64,000 nt of DNA from Prevotella sp. E2-28. GTDB taxonomy: Bacteria > Bacteroidota > Bacteroidia > Bacteroidales > Bacteroidaceae. Positions within the stretch are counted from its first letter, which is position 1; each line of letters begins with the position of its first letter. A program made the translations under genes and the position numbers. Shown in pieces: positions 16,543 to 28,500 of this stretch. The stretch covers positions 124,001 to 188,000 of the forward strand of contig NZ_CP091789.1 in the NCBI RefSeq assembly GCF_022024055.1, in the 5' to 3' direction. Under the pieces are notes generated by a model that did no database searches, was not told the origin of the DNA, and was given only the letters and a program-made list of their open reading frames with translations.

Positions 16543-17307
16543 ATGGCAAACAAAGAACATTTCAAGCAAGAAGAAATTCCATACGGAATCCTTGCGAAGT
16601 TTGGTCTCACTCAGGAAATGATTGAGGACCTTCCACAGAACGTGATACACCGTCTGCTTTCATCGCGTACCACGCCCGTGTTACCTATAGTTACTGAGAA
16701 TATCGACGGCGAGACAATTCTGTCATACGCCCGTATCTCACTCATCCGTCTGGATGACGGCTCAGTAGATGTGTACTTCATTCCCAAATGGGTGGACGAA
16801 GATCTGGAGGAGTTCAGCATCGACCAGCAGGAACAGCTGAAAGCTGGTCGCGTCGTTAAGGCAGACCTGGGGAAAGAAGGACGCTGCTTTGTGCAGTTCG
16901 ACGAGGTGATCAATCAGGTGATGGCCGTTCCCGTGGAGATTATCAACCAAAACATTTCCATCCTGACACGTACCCTTTTCCTTTCCGACGCTGACAAGGC
17001 CCTGTTGGAGGATGGCGGCATCGTGGAAATGGAAATCCATCATCAGAACATCAGTGCAGGCATCGACCTGAACGAACTCACCGGCATCCGTATCTCTGAT
17101 GGCGACAGTATCGCATGGCGTGAGGATGCCAAGGTAGATAGTCTGCCACGATATAACTTTGGGCTCTTCGGCTGCTGGGTATGTGGTGATGACAACACGC
17201 TCAACTATATCTCTGAGGATGACTATACTGAAGAGATCCTGGACGAGCAGAAGCGTACACAGTCGATGAATGCCGCTAAGGCTCAGTTGAGCCAACTAAA
17301 AGTATAA
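16543..17307 (+). CDS. DUF4099 domain-containing protein (254 aa)
   Basis: The N terminus (FKQEEIPYGILAKFGLTQEMIEDLP) is the typical opening of DUF4099, a domain frequent in Bacteroidetes conjugative elements, often next to DUF3945. Residues about 45-250 are beta-rich and contain LLSSRTTPVLP and two similar segments (PIVTENIDGETILSYARI; PRYNFGLFGCWVCG). It is cytosolic. The function is not established; association with topoisomerases/primases in mobile elements is known for the family. It has its own palindrome-controlled promoter and a strong terminator. Confidence 0.8.
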   Translation: MANKEHFKQEEIPYGILAKFGLTQEMIEDLPQNVIHRLLSSRTTPVLPIVTENIDGETILSYARISLIRLDDGSVDVYFIPKWVDEDLEEFSIDQQEQLKAGRVVKADLGKEGRCFVQFDEVINQVMAVPVEIINQNISILTRTLFLSDADKALLEDGGIVEMEIHHQNISAGIDLNELTGIRISDGDSIAWREDAKVDSLPRYNFGLFGCWVCGDDNTLNYISEDDYTEEILDEQKRTQSMNAAKAQLSQLKV

Positions 17308-17345
17308 GGATGTTTTTTGCATATTATTCATAGAATTAGATTTTT

Positions 17346-17384
17346 AGAGCCGTGCTGCCTGAGATAGGTCGCACGGCTCTTTTT
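17346..17384 (+). terminator. Rho-independent terminator after the DUF4099 gene
   Basis: Perfect 10-bp arms AGAGCCGTGC (17346-17355) and GCACGGCTCT (17371-17380) with a 15-nt loop are followed by a T run (17380-17384) on the plus strand. The minus strand reads A's after the stem, so it is not bidirectional. Confidence 0.9.
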
Positions 17385-17391
17385 AGATGGG

Positions 17392-17994
17392 TCACTTCTT
17401 TTCCAGCGTCCAAGGCTTGACTTCGGTGACTCTGCAGTCGAGGGTAATGGCATCGTTATAGACACCGAACTGCACTGGTCCCTTCGCATCGATATAGGTG
17501 CCGGGCTTCAGAAAATCCTCGTTCTGTGGGTCGAAATAGAGGAAATTGACCCAGGTGAACTCAGCCACGTCCTTGGTCTTATCGACGGAGAAGGCGCTAA
17601 AGACAAGGAAGATCTTACCATTCTTGTCCTCCTTCAGCTCTACGTCCTTCTTGCCGAGTTTACCACGGAAGGAGAGGACGCCCTCGATAGCATCAGTGCC
17701 ATCGTTGGTCAGTTCAACACTCTCAGGACGCAGATAGCAGCACGTTTTACCGTTATGCTTCTGGATGCTCATCTCACCGGCAAGATTCACACGACGGCCA
17801 ACGGTCAGTTCTGACACGTTTCCCTTGCTTGGAGCCATCATCACATTGATGAAAAGCTCTTTCGTCTCACCATTCTTGCCAGTGATAGGCAGTACAACAC
17901 CACAAGAAAGATAGCTTGCGCCCTTCTTGTTTTTCTTCACACTTGCTGCGCGATTGATGGTAGCGCAGACTTTCAATTCTTCAATCTTAATCAT
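17392..17994 (-). CDS. OB-fold, SSB-like protein (200 aa), last gene of the polyvalent operon
   Basis: The protein looks like two OB-fold units. The first (about residues 1-95) starts EELKVCATINRAASVKKNKKG and includes ELTVGRRVNLAGEMSI; the second (about 100-195) includes FRGKLGKKDVELKEDKNG and TYIDAKGPVQFGVY. This resembles single-stranded-DNA-binding proteins of plasmids and phages, although a Q/P-rich acidic SSB tail is absent. It lies 51 bp after the hydrolase gene, and cotranscription with the helicase-methylase polyvalent protein fits a role in incoming ssDNA metabolism. Confidence 0.7.
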   Translation of the reverse strand: MIKIEELKVCATINRAASVKKNKKGASYLSCGVVLPITGKNGETKELFINVMMAPSKGNVSELTVGRRVNLAGEMSIQKHNGKTCCYLRPESVELTNDGTDAIEGVLSFRGKLGKKDVELKEDKNGKIFLVFSAFSVDKTKDVAEFTWVNFLYFDPQNEDFLKPGTYIDAKGPVQFGVYNDAITLDCRVTEVKPWTLEKK

Positions 17995-18045
17995 AACTAT
18001 AAATACTTTAAAACTATAAAACTTATACTTCTATTCTCAATTTGT

Positions 18046-19509
18046 CTAAGCCAGACGCTGGCCTGTATTCTGCTGTTCTTCCGGGTACTCCGCATCGAAA
18101 TTCATCATGGCAGTCTCTCGCGCCACAACGGGGTCGATGGACTCGCGCTGACGTCTAATCAGGGTGGCAGCCTTTTGCTGTTCTGCCTGTTCATGCTGCT
18201 GAACAGCTTTCGCCTGTTCACTGGCTGTATCGTCATTGCCTGTATGGTCAAGCAAGACAGCCATGCCAATGGCCGAGGTGAACAGACCCGATATCAGGCT
18301 GGTGAAGAGGTCGCCACCTTGCTGGTAGGTACTCTCATTCGCCTGGTTTTGGCCCATCAGATAGGCCAAGAGCGTATTCGGATCATTGCTGCCCGTCTGT
18401 TGGGTGAGTTGTGCGCCAGCCTGGGCATTCTGCTGCTGTTGGGGAGTCAACTGTATCTGGGCCATCAGCCTGTCTGCCTGAGTTGGGGACGTATCTACCC
18501 CACTCTTCCGACTGGCCAGCAAGTCTGTGTTGGTTCCTTTCTTCAGTACCGTCGCAGTCAGATTACCACGGACGGCAATCTCTGCGAGATAGTTAAGCGG
18601 GTCAACAGTCTTCAACTCCGTGGTTCCTGAATCTTGATGTTTCACGGTCAGATGCAGGTGGGGGCCAGTACTATTGCCTGTGTTCCCAGACACGCCAAGC
18701 TTTTGCCCGGCATTCACCACATCACCCTGTTTCACGGCCACACTATCCAGATGACAGTAGGACACCCGCCATTTGGCGCCATCAACACGGTCGTACTCCA
18801 CAACAGCATAGTTGCCACTGGACTTGTCGCTACCGACGGTTACAACACGGCCCTGGTTCTCCGTGGCCAGCACATCCTCATACTTCGCCCGTAGGTCAAT
18901 GCCGTTATGTGCATGGTTCCTGTAGCTGGTAGGCGAAAGACCGAAGCCATCGGACATGACCATATTTTCACCAGCGAGAGGAAAAGAATAGCCCTGAGTC
19001 GTAGCCAGCAGCATCGTCTGCTGCTCTGCTACTCGTGGCAAGGTCTTCGCCTGTTGGTCGTACTTGCTCAGGCCATACGCCTCGATGTCTGCTATCAGCA
19101 TATTGGCATAGTTGCGATTGGTGGCATAGCCAGCCGCCTGCAGGCCGTTGGCCCATCCGCGATAGTCATCATCCGCACACCGGCGACACGCTGCATAACG
19201 GTTGCCCATCAGGAACTGCGAGTGATGGTTGATGCTCTCCTCGACGGTGGCGTAGTTGCAGAACTTCTCATTCGGCTTATCATCATGATGCAGACTGTAC
19301 GGCTTGCCCTCGGCGAGCCACTGCTGGCTGCACTTGATGCCGAAATAGTTGTTACCTGTCTGTGCCAGGTTCGACTTACCTCCAGCCGACTCGATATACA
19401 TCTGCGCCAACGTCACTGAGGCAGGAATACCATATTTCTGCTGCTGTGCCATAGCCAGAGTTGCATAGCGCTCAAAGAACGCAACCTTTTCTTGATTCAA
19501 CTTTCCCAT
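18046..19509 (-). CDS. Two-domain peptidoglycan hydrolase: glucosaminidase then M23 peptidase, with C-terminal hydrophobic segment
   Basis: In this 487-aa protein the FlgJ-like glucosaminidase is first (about residues 10-155; GIPASVTLAQMYIES with the catalytic glutamate). The M23 domain is second (about 185-315), with HNGIDL and GPHLHL zinc motifs. Unlike its paralogue at 15303-16322 it has no signal peptide. Residues about 325-395 are Q/T-rich linker, then a hydrophobic helix (LFTSLISGLFTSAIGMAVLL, about 405-425) and a Q/E-rich tail. It could be anchored or delivered by the transfer apparatus. It lies 12 bp downstream of the giant gene. Confidence 0.9.
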   Translation of the reverse strand: MGKLNQEKVAFFERYATLAMAQQQKYGIPASVTLAQMYIESAGGKSNLAQTGNNYFGIKCSQQWLAEGKPYSLHHDDKPNEKFCNYATVEESINHHSQFLMGNRYAACRRCADDDYRGWANGLQAAGYATNRNYANMLIADIEAYGLSKYDQQAKTLPRVAEQQTMLLATTQGYSFPLAGENMVMSDGFGLSPTSYRNHAHNGIDLRAKYEDVLATENQGRVVTVGSDKSSGNYAVVEYDRVDGAKWRVSYCHLDSVAVKQGDVVNAGQKLGVSGNTGNSTGPHLHLTVKHQDSGTTELKTVDPLNYLAEIAVRGNLTATVLKKGTNTDLLASRKSGVDTSPTQADRLMAQIQLTPQQQQNAQAGAQLTQQTGSNDPNTLLAYLMGQNQANESTYQQGGDLFTSLISGLFTSAIGMAVLLDHTGNDDTASEQAKAVQQHEQAEQQKAATLIRRQRESIDPVVARETAMMNFDAEYPEEQQNTGQRLA

Positions 19510-19521
19510 TTCTATTCACTT

Positions 19522-22500
19522 TTAAAGATGCATTGTGCGCTTCGGCTCAGGCTCCGACTCGGTGACCTTTGCTCCGTCCTTCGCTTCTGATACCGGCTCG
19601 CTTTGTTGCTGTGACTGGTTTACACAGAGCTCGTTCTGAAACAACTGGGCAGCAAGTGCCACCTTGAACGCCTCACGGTCTTCAGAGAGCCAGAACCGCT
19701 GAATCTGCGACTTGCTGAGTTCGACGGGTTTCTGACGCTCGCCATCGATGGTGGCAAACATAATCGTCGCTCCCTCATGGTATCTGTCCTTGGTGATGTT
19801 AACCTTCGATATACGCGAGAGGTCAGCCCCTTCAGGAACTTTCGGCATCAGCACGTCGGCCTTGCTCTCAGGATGGTTGACCACCATCTGGTAGTATTTC
19901 TGCGCCAGCTCACTGCGCACCGTGTCAAACTCCGGCGTGCGGAACGACTGGAAAAAACGGTCTATATCCTCGCGCTCTGGGTAGATGGTGAAGGCTTTCT
20001 CGTCAGCGGGTTTCACATAGAGCACATAACGGTCACGGTCGTCACGGGTCATAGACACCTGTTCGAATGAAACCGAACGGTTCACCTCTTCGGCAACGGC
20101 ACCTTGGGCGACTGTCTGTGGCTCTTCGCCACGCATGGCCGAATAGTCGATGTCCTCACCCTTCATAATCTTGCCCAACACCCTGATGGCATCGTTCATG
20201 TCATGCTCCAGGTGCTCCACCATCTGCGGATTCTCCTGCAACTGCTGCAGCCAGTCGGGAATCATCGACAGACTGTCACTCGACAGCTGGGCTGGCAGAT
20301 TCTGACGGGCCATGATAACTCCCGCCGCCAGTTCCTGGACCAAGCGGTCATACCGATGGGCTTCTGCAGGTGTCATGTCCGGCTGGTTCTGACGGTTCAG
20401 ACGCTGGGGCGCACCTGTATAGGCTATGGCGGCACGATAGATATCGTTTGCCCGCTCGATGGCAGTTTCCTTCTCTTCCCCAACAGCGGCTTTGCGCGAG
20501 TTGTTAATGAGCAGGCCATCGTCATTGCTGTCATAATCCGTCAGCAACAGCGGGTTCACCTGTATGCGGTCATCATTTTTCTTGAGGGCAGTCACCAGTT
20601 CATCCACTTGGTCGTAGATGGGCTTCGCTTCCTTCTCATTCTGTTTCGGGTCAACGAGCGCATCACAGATGGCAATGCGCAATCCGGCTCTTACCAGTTT
20701 CGGCAGATAGATATCCAGCGAATGGTGAGGGAAAGAGGTGTAGTCAAACTTCTTTCTTCCCGCAGACTGCTTTGACAGGGCGATTCCAAGGATACGCGAC
20801 GCCTTTTCGGCATCCTCGCCAAAGGCTTCGTAGAAGTCGCCGTTGCGCATCAGGATCATCGCATCAGGATGCTTTTCCTTCAGCTCCTGAACCTGATGAT
20901 AGGCCTGGGCCTCGCGGTTTAGAGCCACCACCTTGGGACACTCACCCTTCGTATCGTTCTGGAGCACCATAGTCAGAGCCTCGTAAGGACGGGACAGACG
21001 AGAGGCAGTTACCACATCATCACTCAGGTTGCAACATTTGTTCATCCAAACGCCTTTGTTAGTTTTCGCCATCTCCAAGGCACCGACAATCAAACCGGCT
21101 GTCACTACGGCTGCAGCGACGTCCTTGCCCGAAGACTCTTTAGCCTCACGGTCACGTTTCTCGTCCTCTTTCTTCTTGATCTCATCGAGGGCTTTCTGGT
21201 CTTCTGCCTTCTGCTCTTTCTCCTTCTTCAGGTTTTCATCAAGGGCCTTTTGCTCCTCCTTTTTCTCTTTCTTATCCTCTGTAACGATATTGGCTTTTTC
21301 TTCCCGGAGTTGCTTGATAGTAGCCAGTCGGACAATATCCATCTTAACACAGTCTGTTGGCTTGCCAAAGGCAGGGTTCTTGTAAAAGCTGGGGCTTTCT
21401 TCACGAGGACTGAAGATATGACCAGGATATTTATCCATAAATGCCTGCACATCCTCTGTTTCCTCAGCATCGAGATTGCCGAAGTCACCATTGATGATGG
21501 CAGAAAGGGCATATTCTGGCACCGTCACAGTGTCCACCTGCACGGTTATCTGCTGATCCTCTGAGGTCAGCACTTCGTCCATCAGAGTAATCACCTGTTG
21601 ACGGGCTTCCTCCGGCAGGTCTTTCAGATAGAGTTGGTTTCGGTGGTCGTAAGCATCCTCGCGATTCTCGAATAGCTCGATGTCATCACCAACGGCCATA
21701 GCATGACTAAGCACCCTATCCTTTGTTTCCGATCCATCAAAGAACTTAGGAACCATAACAGGTACACGCAGAGCCAGTGGGAGATAATCCAACTTTGCAT
21801 CATTGGCCAAACTGCATATATGCTCAACTGCTGATTTCTCCTGTGAGCTTTTCAATCCATCAGACAGTTCCTTCAGTACTTGTTTCTGCACCTCTGGAGA
21901 GAAGTCCGTGAGCATCATGGCTCCTTCACTTTTCGCAGCTGCATCCATGCCCTCATAGAGCATGATATACGGGGGATCGACAGTCACAGCACTGTACTTT
22001 TCCATCTCACCTGTATCTTTACGCAGGAGTTCTACCTCCTTTAGCAAGAAGACTGGCGTATTGGTTAGCTCTGCGTCTTTATACTGCTGCACCACTTCGT
22101 CATGCTGTCTGGTGAGCTGGCTTTTCTGACTATCCTCTTCGCGCCACTTGACATCACGAGCCAACCACTCAGCCGTATTCATGGAATAATACGGATTGAT
22201 AGGGTTGATATCCACAGGGATGCCGTTTATCTCCAGTCGGTTCTCATTGAGGACATTGAAAAGAGCATCTTCCTTCACACCTTCACCACCATATTCGAGC
22301 AAGATATCGAGGTCACTGCCCTCCTTGGCTTCACCTCTGGACCGGCTGCCGATAATGGTCACCTGCTTCACATAAATGTCTTCACCAGGGAAGTCTTCTG
22401 CCAGTTTCTCATTCACATAGTCCTCGACCATCTGCTTGACCTCATACTGCGTATAGTCCTCCAGTCCCTGAACCTTCGGGCCAAGTTTTAGCGGATTCAC

Positions 22501-25500
22501 ACCGTTCAACAGGTCATAAAGCACGCGGTCGGCCACCTCTTCCTTATTGGTGTACTCGATATGCAGGAAGTCGGCAACGGCACTCCAGAACTTGCTCAGT
22601 ACTGCAGAGACCTTTTCGAAGATGCCAGCGGCATTCTCCTTGTCAGCCACGAACTCCTGCAGGCGCTGGGTGCCACGCTGGCCACTATACTGAGCCAGAG
22701 CCTCGGAAGCGATTTCATCATCCGTATGCAGATTGGGGTATTGGCTCTTGACATCATTCCACACCTCCGGCGTGTCTTTCATCATCTGGACGACCTTTTC
22801 CCACTCTTTCGGATTCTGCTGGCGCAGGACTTCGGCCCACAAGTGGGTATATTCGTGGATGGGCGTCTCTACCGTGGCCACATTGGGGTCAAGATAGACC
22901 TTTCCCTCATGGACAAAGCCATAGACCTGACCTTCCTTGTCACGGAACAGGATGGGTTTCCTGCTCTCGTTGGCCTGATCCTTATACTTCTCAAGGACGC
23001 GCTCACCTTCGGCAGCATCGAGATTCACGTCAATACCCGCACCACGCATACGCTCAATCAGCGCATCACGCAGCCCTAAAGAGGGCATTTCTACCTTCTG
23101 TCCCTGCTTTCCCACTTGGGCAGCAATGCGAACAGGTTGTGAAACCACCGGCTTCTTCTGTATCTCCTGGGCGAGCGGCATCTTCACCGCCAGCTCAGGG
23201 TGATACTGCAGATAGTTGTCGGTATGAGCCAACACGACAGCACGGACTTCCACATCCTTGCCGAAGTTGGCCTGTGCGGCCTGAGAGAGGGTATGACCTG
23301 TGTCGAGCACATTATCCACCAAGACGACAATCGTACCCTCCGACAACTCATCATTGAAGGTGAAGTCTATCTTCGGCAGGTTCTCGTTGCCGTTCTCCTT
23401 CTTCAGGTCGTAAAGCGAGGGATGGGGAGAACTGATCAGGCTGCTGTTGCTGTCTATCTCCATATAGTCACCAAGGTCGTAGGCGATATCATCCGTATAG
23501 CCGGGGATGCCCGTCTTTCCTGGCATGGGGACAAGCACCATCCTTTCACGTTCAGCCTCTGGAATCTTCCCAAAGAGATCAGACAGTTGGTTCACAGCCT
23601 CGGTGATGGCATCGTTGCTGCCCCCTTCCTTGACCTGATGGGCCAAGGTACGCAGCTCCTCGCCACGCTCCCCCACCCCATACTGGCCCAGAGAATAGAC
23701 AACGATAGGCTTTTCTGCGGCATGGACAATCTCCACAGTCTCTGCCTTGGCCTCCGGCTCAACAGTAACAGCAACATCCTCGCCTGTGTGCCAGTCGATG
23801 TTATGCTCCTGCAAATACTTTCGTGCGGCAAAGATGACTTCATTGTCCTGGCATACCTTGTCACCTTCAGTATCATTGTTGGCCATATTGACCAGCCATT
23901 CCTTATCCTCCATGCGCTGTTTGTTGGTATCAACAATCTGCTGCATGAACTCCTCACACTTCTGGCGCAGGGTGAACTCTCCCTCGGCCTCCGGGTCGCT
24001 GACCATCAGGTCACCGTCCCAATGGCCACAGCGCACATAGCCGCGATTGCGCCAGCTGCCTGTATCGGCCATCTCACGCATCTCGCTGATGCTGACAAAC
24101 GGATAGGCCTCACGGGCGAACGTTACCTTATGATAGCGGCCTTCCTTCGAGAACTTATAGGGCAGTTCCTCGGGCTTGGGTATGTTCTTGGTGGTCTCGT
24201 CGAGCGAAGCCTGGATCTGCTTCTCCAAGGCATCCAGCTCCGTCTTCAGCCCCTTCAGGTCATCTTCCTTTCCCCAAGGCTTTCCGGCAATACGCTGATA
24301 CTCGGCAATGTCCTGTGCCAGTTTCGCATTGCGCTCCTGATACTGGGCAATGACACCGGGAATACGCTCCAGTGCCTGCACACCATAGCGCACGGCCCCC
24401 AAGCGGTTGTCCTTGCTCATGGCCAAATGGCCGTTGTTATGCTCATAGAGGTAATGGCCTTTCACATAGAAGGTGTTGCCAGCATAGACTTCCTTCTTCA
24501 TCTTCTCGTCGTACATATAAACCGTATTGACAATCAGCGGGAAGCCATAGACCTCACCCATCTGACGGTCTTTGTTGCCGATAGTTCGTCCGGCATCCTG
24601 CAAGGCAGCACCCATCCCTTCCACGTTATAGGTGCCGTCAGCCGCAAACTCCTTGACCTTGGGCATCGTCAGACCTGGCAGAGAAGTACCGTCCTCGCCA
24701 TATTTGGCAGCGGCCTTGAACTTTTCATAGTCCTCTGTCATATCCTTGATGATGACGTCGTTCTTCTGTACCTTCTCCTGAGCCACCTCCAAGCGCCACT
24801 CGGTTTCCCTTCGGGCCTGCATGTAGGTCTTACGCTCAGACTCCAAGGCCATGATCTTCTTCTCCAGCTTGGCCTTCTGAAGCAGGTCGTCATTACCGGA
24901 GAGGATGGCCACATACTCGGCGAAGTTCATGCCGTTCTCTTCATCCATCGCTCCCTCGTCGATAACACGGGAACCAAGGCTGTTGGTCTTCAGCTGGGTG
25001 ATGAAGAGCTGCTTGTTCTGAAGCAGGTTGAACTTATAACTGTCGAGGGTACGCTCTACAGCATAGATGATGATATCCACGTTGTTATTGGCGTAGAGCT
25101 TGGCAACCTCATTACCCGAACGTCTGGCACGGCCATTACGCTGTTCCAAGTCGGAGGGTCGCCAGGGTATGTCGATGTGATGGACTGCCACGGCACGCTT
25201 CTGGGCATTGACACCAGTACCAAGGGTAGAGGTAGAACCGAAGAGCACGCGGATGGTGCCTTCGTTCATCTGCTTGATAATCTCCTTGCGCTGCTTCTCG
25301 TTCTTCGCCTCCTGAATGAAGCGGATTTCCTCGGCAGGGATGTTATAGTCACGAACGAGCTTATCCTTGATCTCCTGGAAAATATTCCACTCACCCGGCT
25401 TATAGGTCGAGAGGTCGCTGAAGATGAACTGTGTTCCCTTCTGCTCGTTGTATTTCTGGTAATAGTCTGCCACCAGACGCGCACAGTGACTGGCCTTGTT

Positions 25501-28500
25501 TTCTGGGTCATCGCCAAAGAGTTCCTGGTCAACCAGTCGCATATCGAGTGAGGCCTTTCGACTGGCATCGGTGGCAATGAGCATCTTTCCCTTCTGTTCA
25601 CGGTCGTTCAGCGGGCCACGGAAGATGAGTTCGCCGTCACCTGTCTGTGCGAACTGCACCAGACGCTCATTGAAGTCCTGCTGGTCTGCCGTCGGCTTGA
25701 TGTTATGCAGAATGACATTCATGGCAGGACGGTCGAGACCGACATCCTCGCCTGTGCGGTAATCGGTAATCTCGTTATAGAAGGTGGCCAGCTCAGGAAC
25801 TTTCACAAAGTAACGGAAACGCTCCTTCTGGACAACGGCATTGGTCACGGAGAACTCATAGTCTGAGGTCTTCTTGGCATAGACTGCCGCCCAGGCATCA
25901 AAGCTATGGATGCCCTGCTGCTCCATCGCCTTCGGACGAAGATACTTGAACAGCAGATACAGCTCCGTCAATGAGTTACTGATGGTCGTACCACTCAGGA
26001 ACGTTGCTCCCAAGTCTTTTCCCGTGCGCTTCTGAATGGTGCGCAGGGCATAAAGGAGATTGAGCGCCTTCTGGCTACCCGCAGGATTACCCAATCCTGA
26101 CACGCGCTGATGACGGGTCGTGAACATGAGGTTCTTGAACTGATGGCTCTCATCAATGAAGATATGGTCGATACCCATGTTCCCGAAGTCCACAAAGTCA
26201 TCCTTACGGGATGCCATGTCACTTTGGAGTTCCATGATCTTCACCTGCAGGTTCTCCTTGCGCTTCTCCAGTCCTGTGAGCATACGCCCGGAGATATTGC
26301 CGCCCTGCTGGCGCAGGATGTCGAGGGCTTCGTCGATGTCTCGCAGTTCATCCGACAGGATCTGCTGCTGAATATCCATCGACTGCGGAATCTTGCCAAA
26401 CTGGTCGTGAGACATGACGACGCAGGCATAGTCGTTGTTCTTGATGCGGTTGAAGAAGTCCACACGGTTAGCCGGTGAAAAGTCCTTCTCACTGGCATAG
26501 AGAATCTTATCGTCAGGGAAAGCGGCCTGATAGGTGTTGGCTATCTCGGCGACATTGGCCTTCAGCGCGATAATCATCGGCTTATTGGCCAGTCCCAGAC
26601 GGTGCATTTCGTGGGCAGCCATACACATGATGAGCGTTTTTCCTGTCCCCACCTCATGGTCGCAGATGCCACCACCGTTCTGGAGGAGCATCCATACGCA
26701 GTCCTTCTGGGACTTGTAGATGTCCTTCACATTGAAACGGCTGCTACCAAGAGCCTTCATGTCGATACCGGGGAAGGTCTGGTGACTGCCATCGTATTTC
26801 GCCTTGACAAAGCAGTTGAACTTGCGGTTGTACATCTCCTGCAGCTCATCGCGCTTGTCCTTGGACAGGTTTGTAAGGTAGTCCGTGAAACCCTCACGGA
26901 TTTCCTGAATCTTCGAGCTGGCCAACTGGATTTTCTCCATGTCCGGCGCCTTGATGTCGTTGCCGTTATCGTCGGCACCCACACACTTCTGAATATCAGG
27001 AGTGGTGTCGTGGAAGGCATGCTGTAACAGTGCCATACCGTCGTAGTCCTTATACTCGCCACGCACACAGTATTCCTCACGGATCTTGAGGTTATAGCGG
27101 TTCTCGGCCTTGATAGAGTATTCATCAATATGCTCGGCATAGTGAATCTCCATCTTCGTGTCGAAGAGCTTGCCGACATATTCCTCGTAATACTCCGTGG
27201 GAATCCATCGCTCACCGAACTGCAGACCGATGTCATCAAAGGCAATCTGCTGGGGCAGCGACTGCTCCAGTGCGGCCTTGGTCTCTTGTAAGGCGGGAAC
27301 GATCTTGGGGTCATCGGCATGTTCCTGAGCCAGTTCAATGGCATCGTTCACATAGGCCAGCTTATCATAGACATTGCCAGAGAGGGCCTTGCTGCTGATT
27401 TCATAGCGGCCATCGGGCATATAATAGATACGTCCTTTCAACTCATTGACCAAATCGGTCTGGGTATGGCCAGTGATACCGGCCATATACTCCAAGTCCA
27501 CCTGACCATAGCGGTTCAGCGAGGCAAAGAGGGCTTCCTCCGGGGTATCGACATGACTGATCTCGTAGGCCACAAAGGACACGGGACGCTCGAAGATGTC
27601 GGCTTTGACAAAGTTCTTGTCAACGGCATTCTCCAGCGTCAGCACGTCACGTCCCTTGCTGTCGTTCATGATGGCACGGGCATTCTTGCGCTCGTTGAGA
27701 TAGCCGAACTTCTCGACAAACTCGTCGTAATACTGATTCAGCTTCGCACGGAGTTCCGGCTGAGCCTCACGCGACTGTGCCTCGGTGTCGTATAGTTCTT
27801 CGTAGGCATCGCGAATATGATAGTAGAGCTGCATGCGCTGCTCATCCTTGGTAAGTTCCTTGGGTTTTTCCTCCTGCTGAACTATTGGCTGTGCCTGCTG
27901 CACTTCCTGACTGTCCCACATAGAAAAGAGGTCGAGCTGGACGGGAGCGCTTTGCTGCACCTGTTGCACCTGCGGCTTTGCCTGAACCTGCTTAACTGGC
28001 TCCGGCTTCAGCTCCACGACTTTCGGTGCATTGGCCTTATAATAGTCCACAAAATCCTTATACAGGTCACGCTTGAAATACTCGGTAAGGAGTTGGGCTA
28101 TCCCCTCCATACCGCCGTCATGGGTGCATACCAATGTCGGCTTGCCGTAGGGGTCGGTGCCTTTTTCCATCTTCGTGGCCACGATAGCCTCTGAGTCAGG
28201 GGCCATCATCGATTTCCACCAGTGACAGTTCATGGAGATATCCGTCCAGTCCTCACCGCTCATCGCCTTGAAGCCTGTGTTCACATCACAGAAAGCCTGT
28301 GTGTCGGGATCGAGCGACATGTCATAGCCCGTGTATTTCTGGAGGACTACTAAGTCGGAACCTACATCCGTTCCTGCCTCGTCGCGGAACATCCCGTCGG
28401 GCAGACGGAAGGCTCCAACCAGACGGGCATTCCTGGCCAGTTCCTCGCGGATGGGATTGTTCGACGGTGAATCCATGAATCCCCTGGAGGTGATGAACGC

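Noticed and set aside
23200..25551. A 783-codon plus-strand open frame inside the polyvalent gene
   Set aside because: It is entirely antisense to the helicase region of the giant protein, its product is leucine/isoleucine/valine-heavy low complexity, and no promoter or partner gene supports it.
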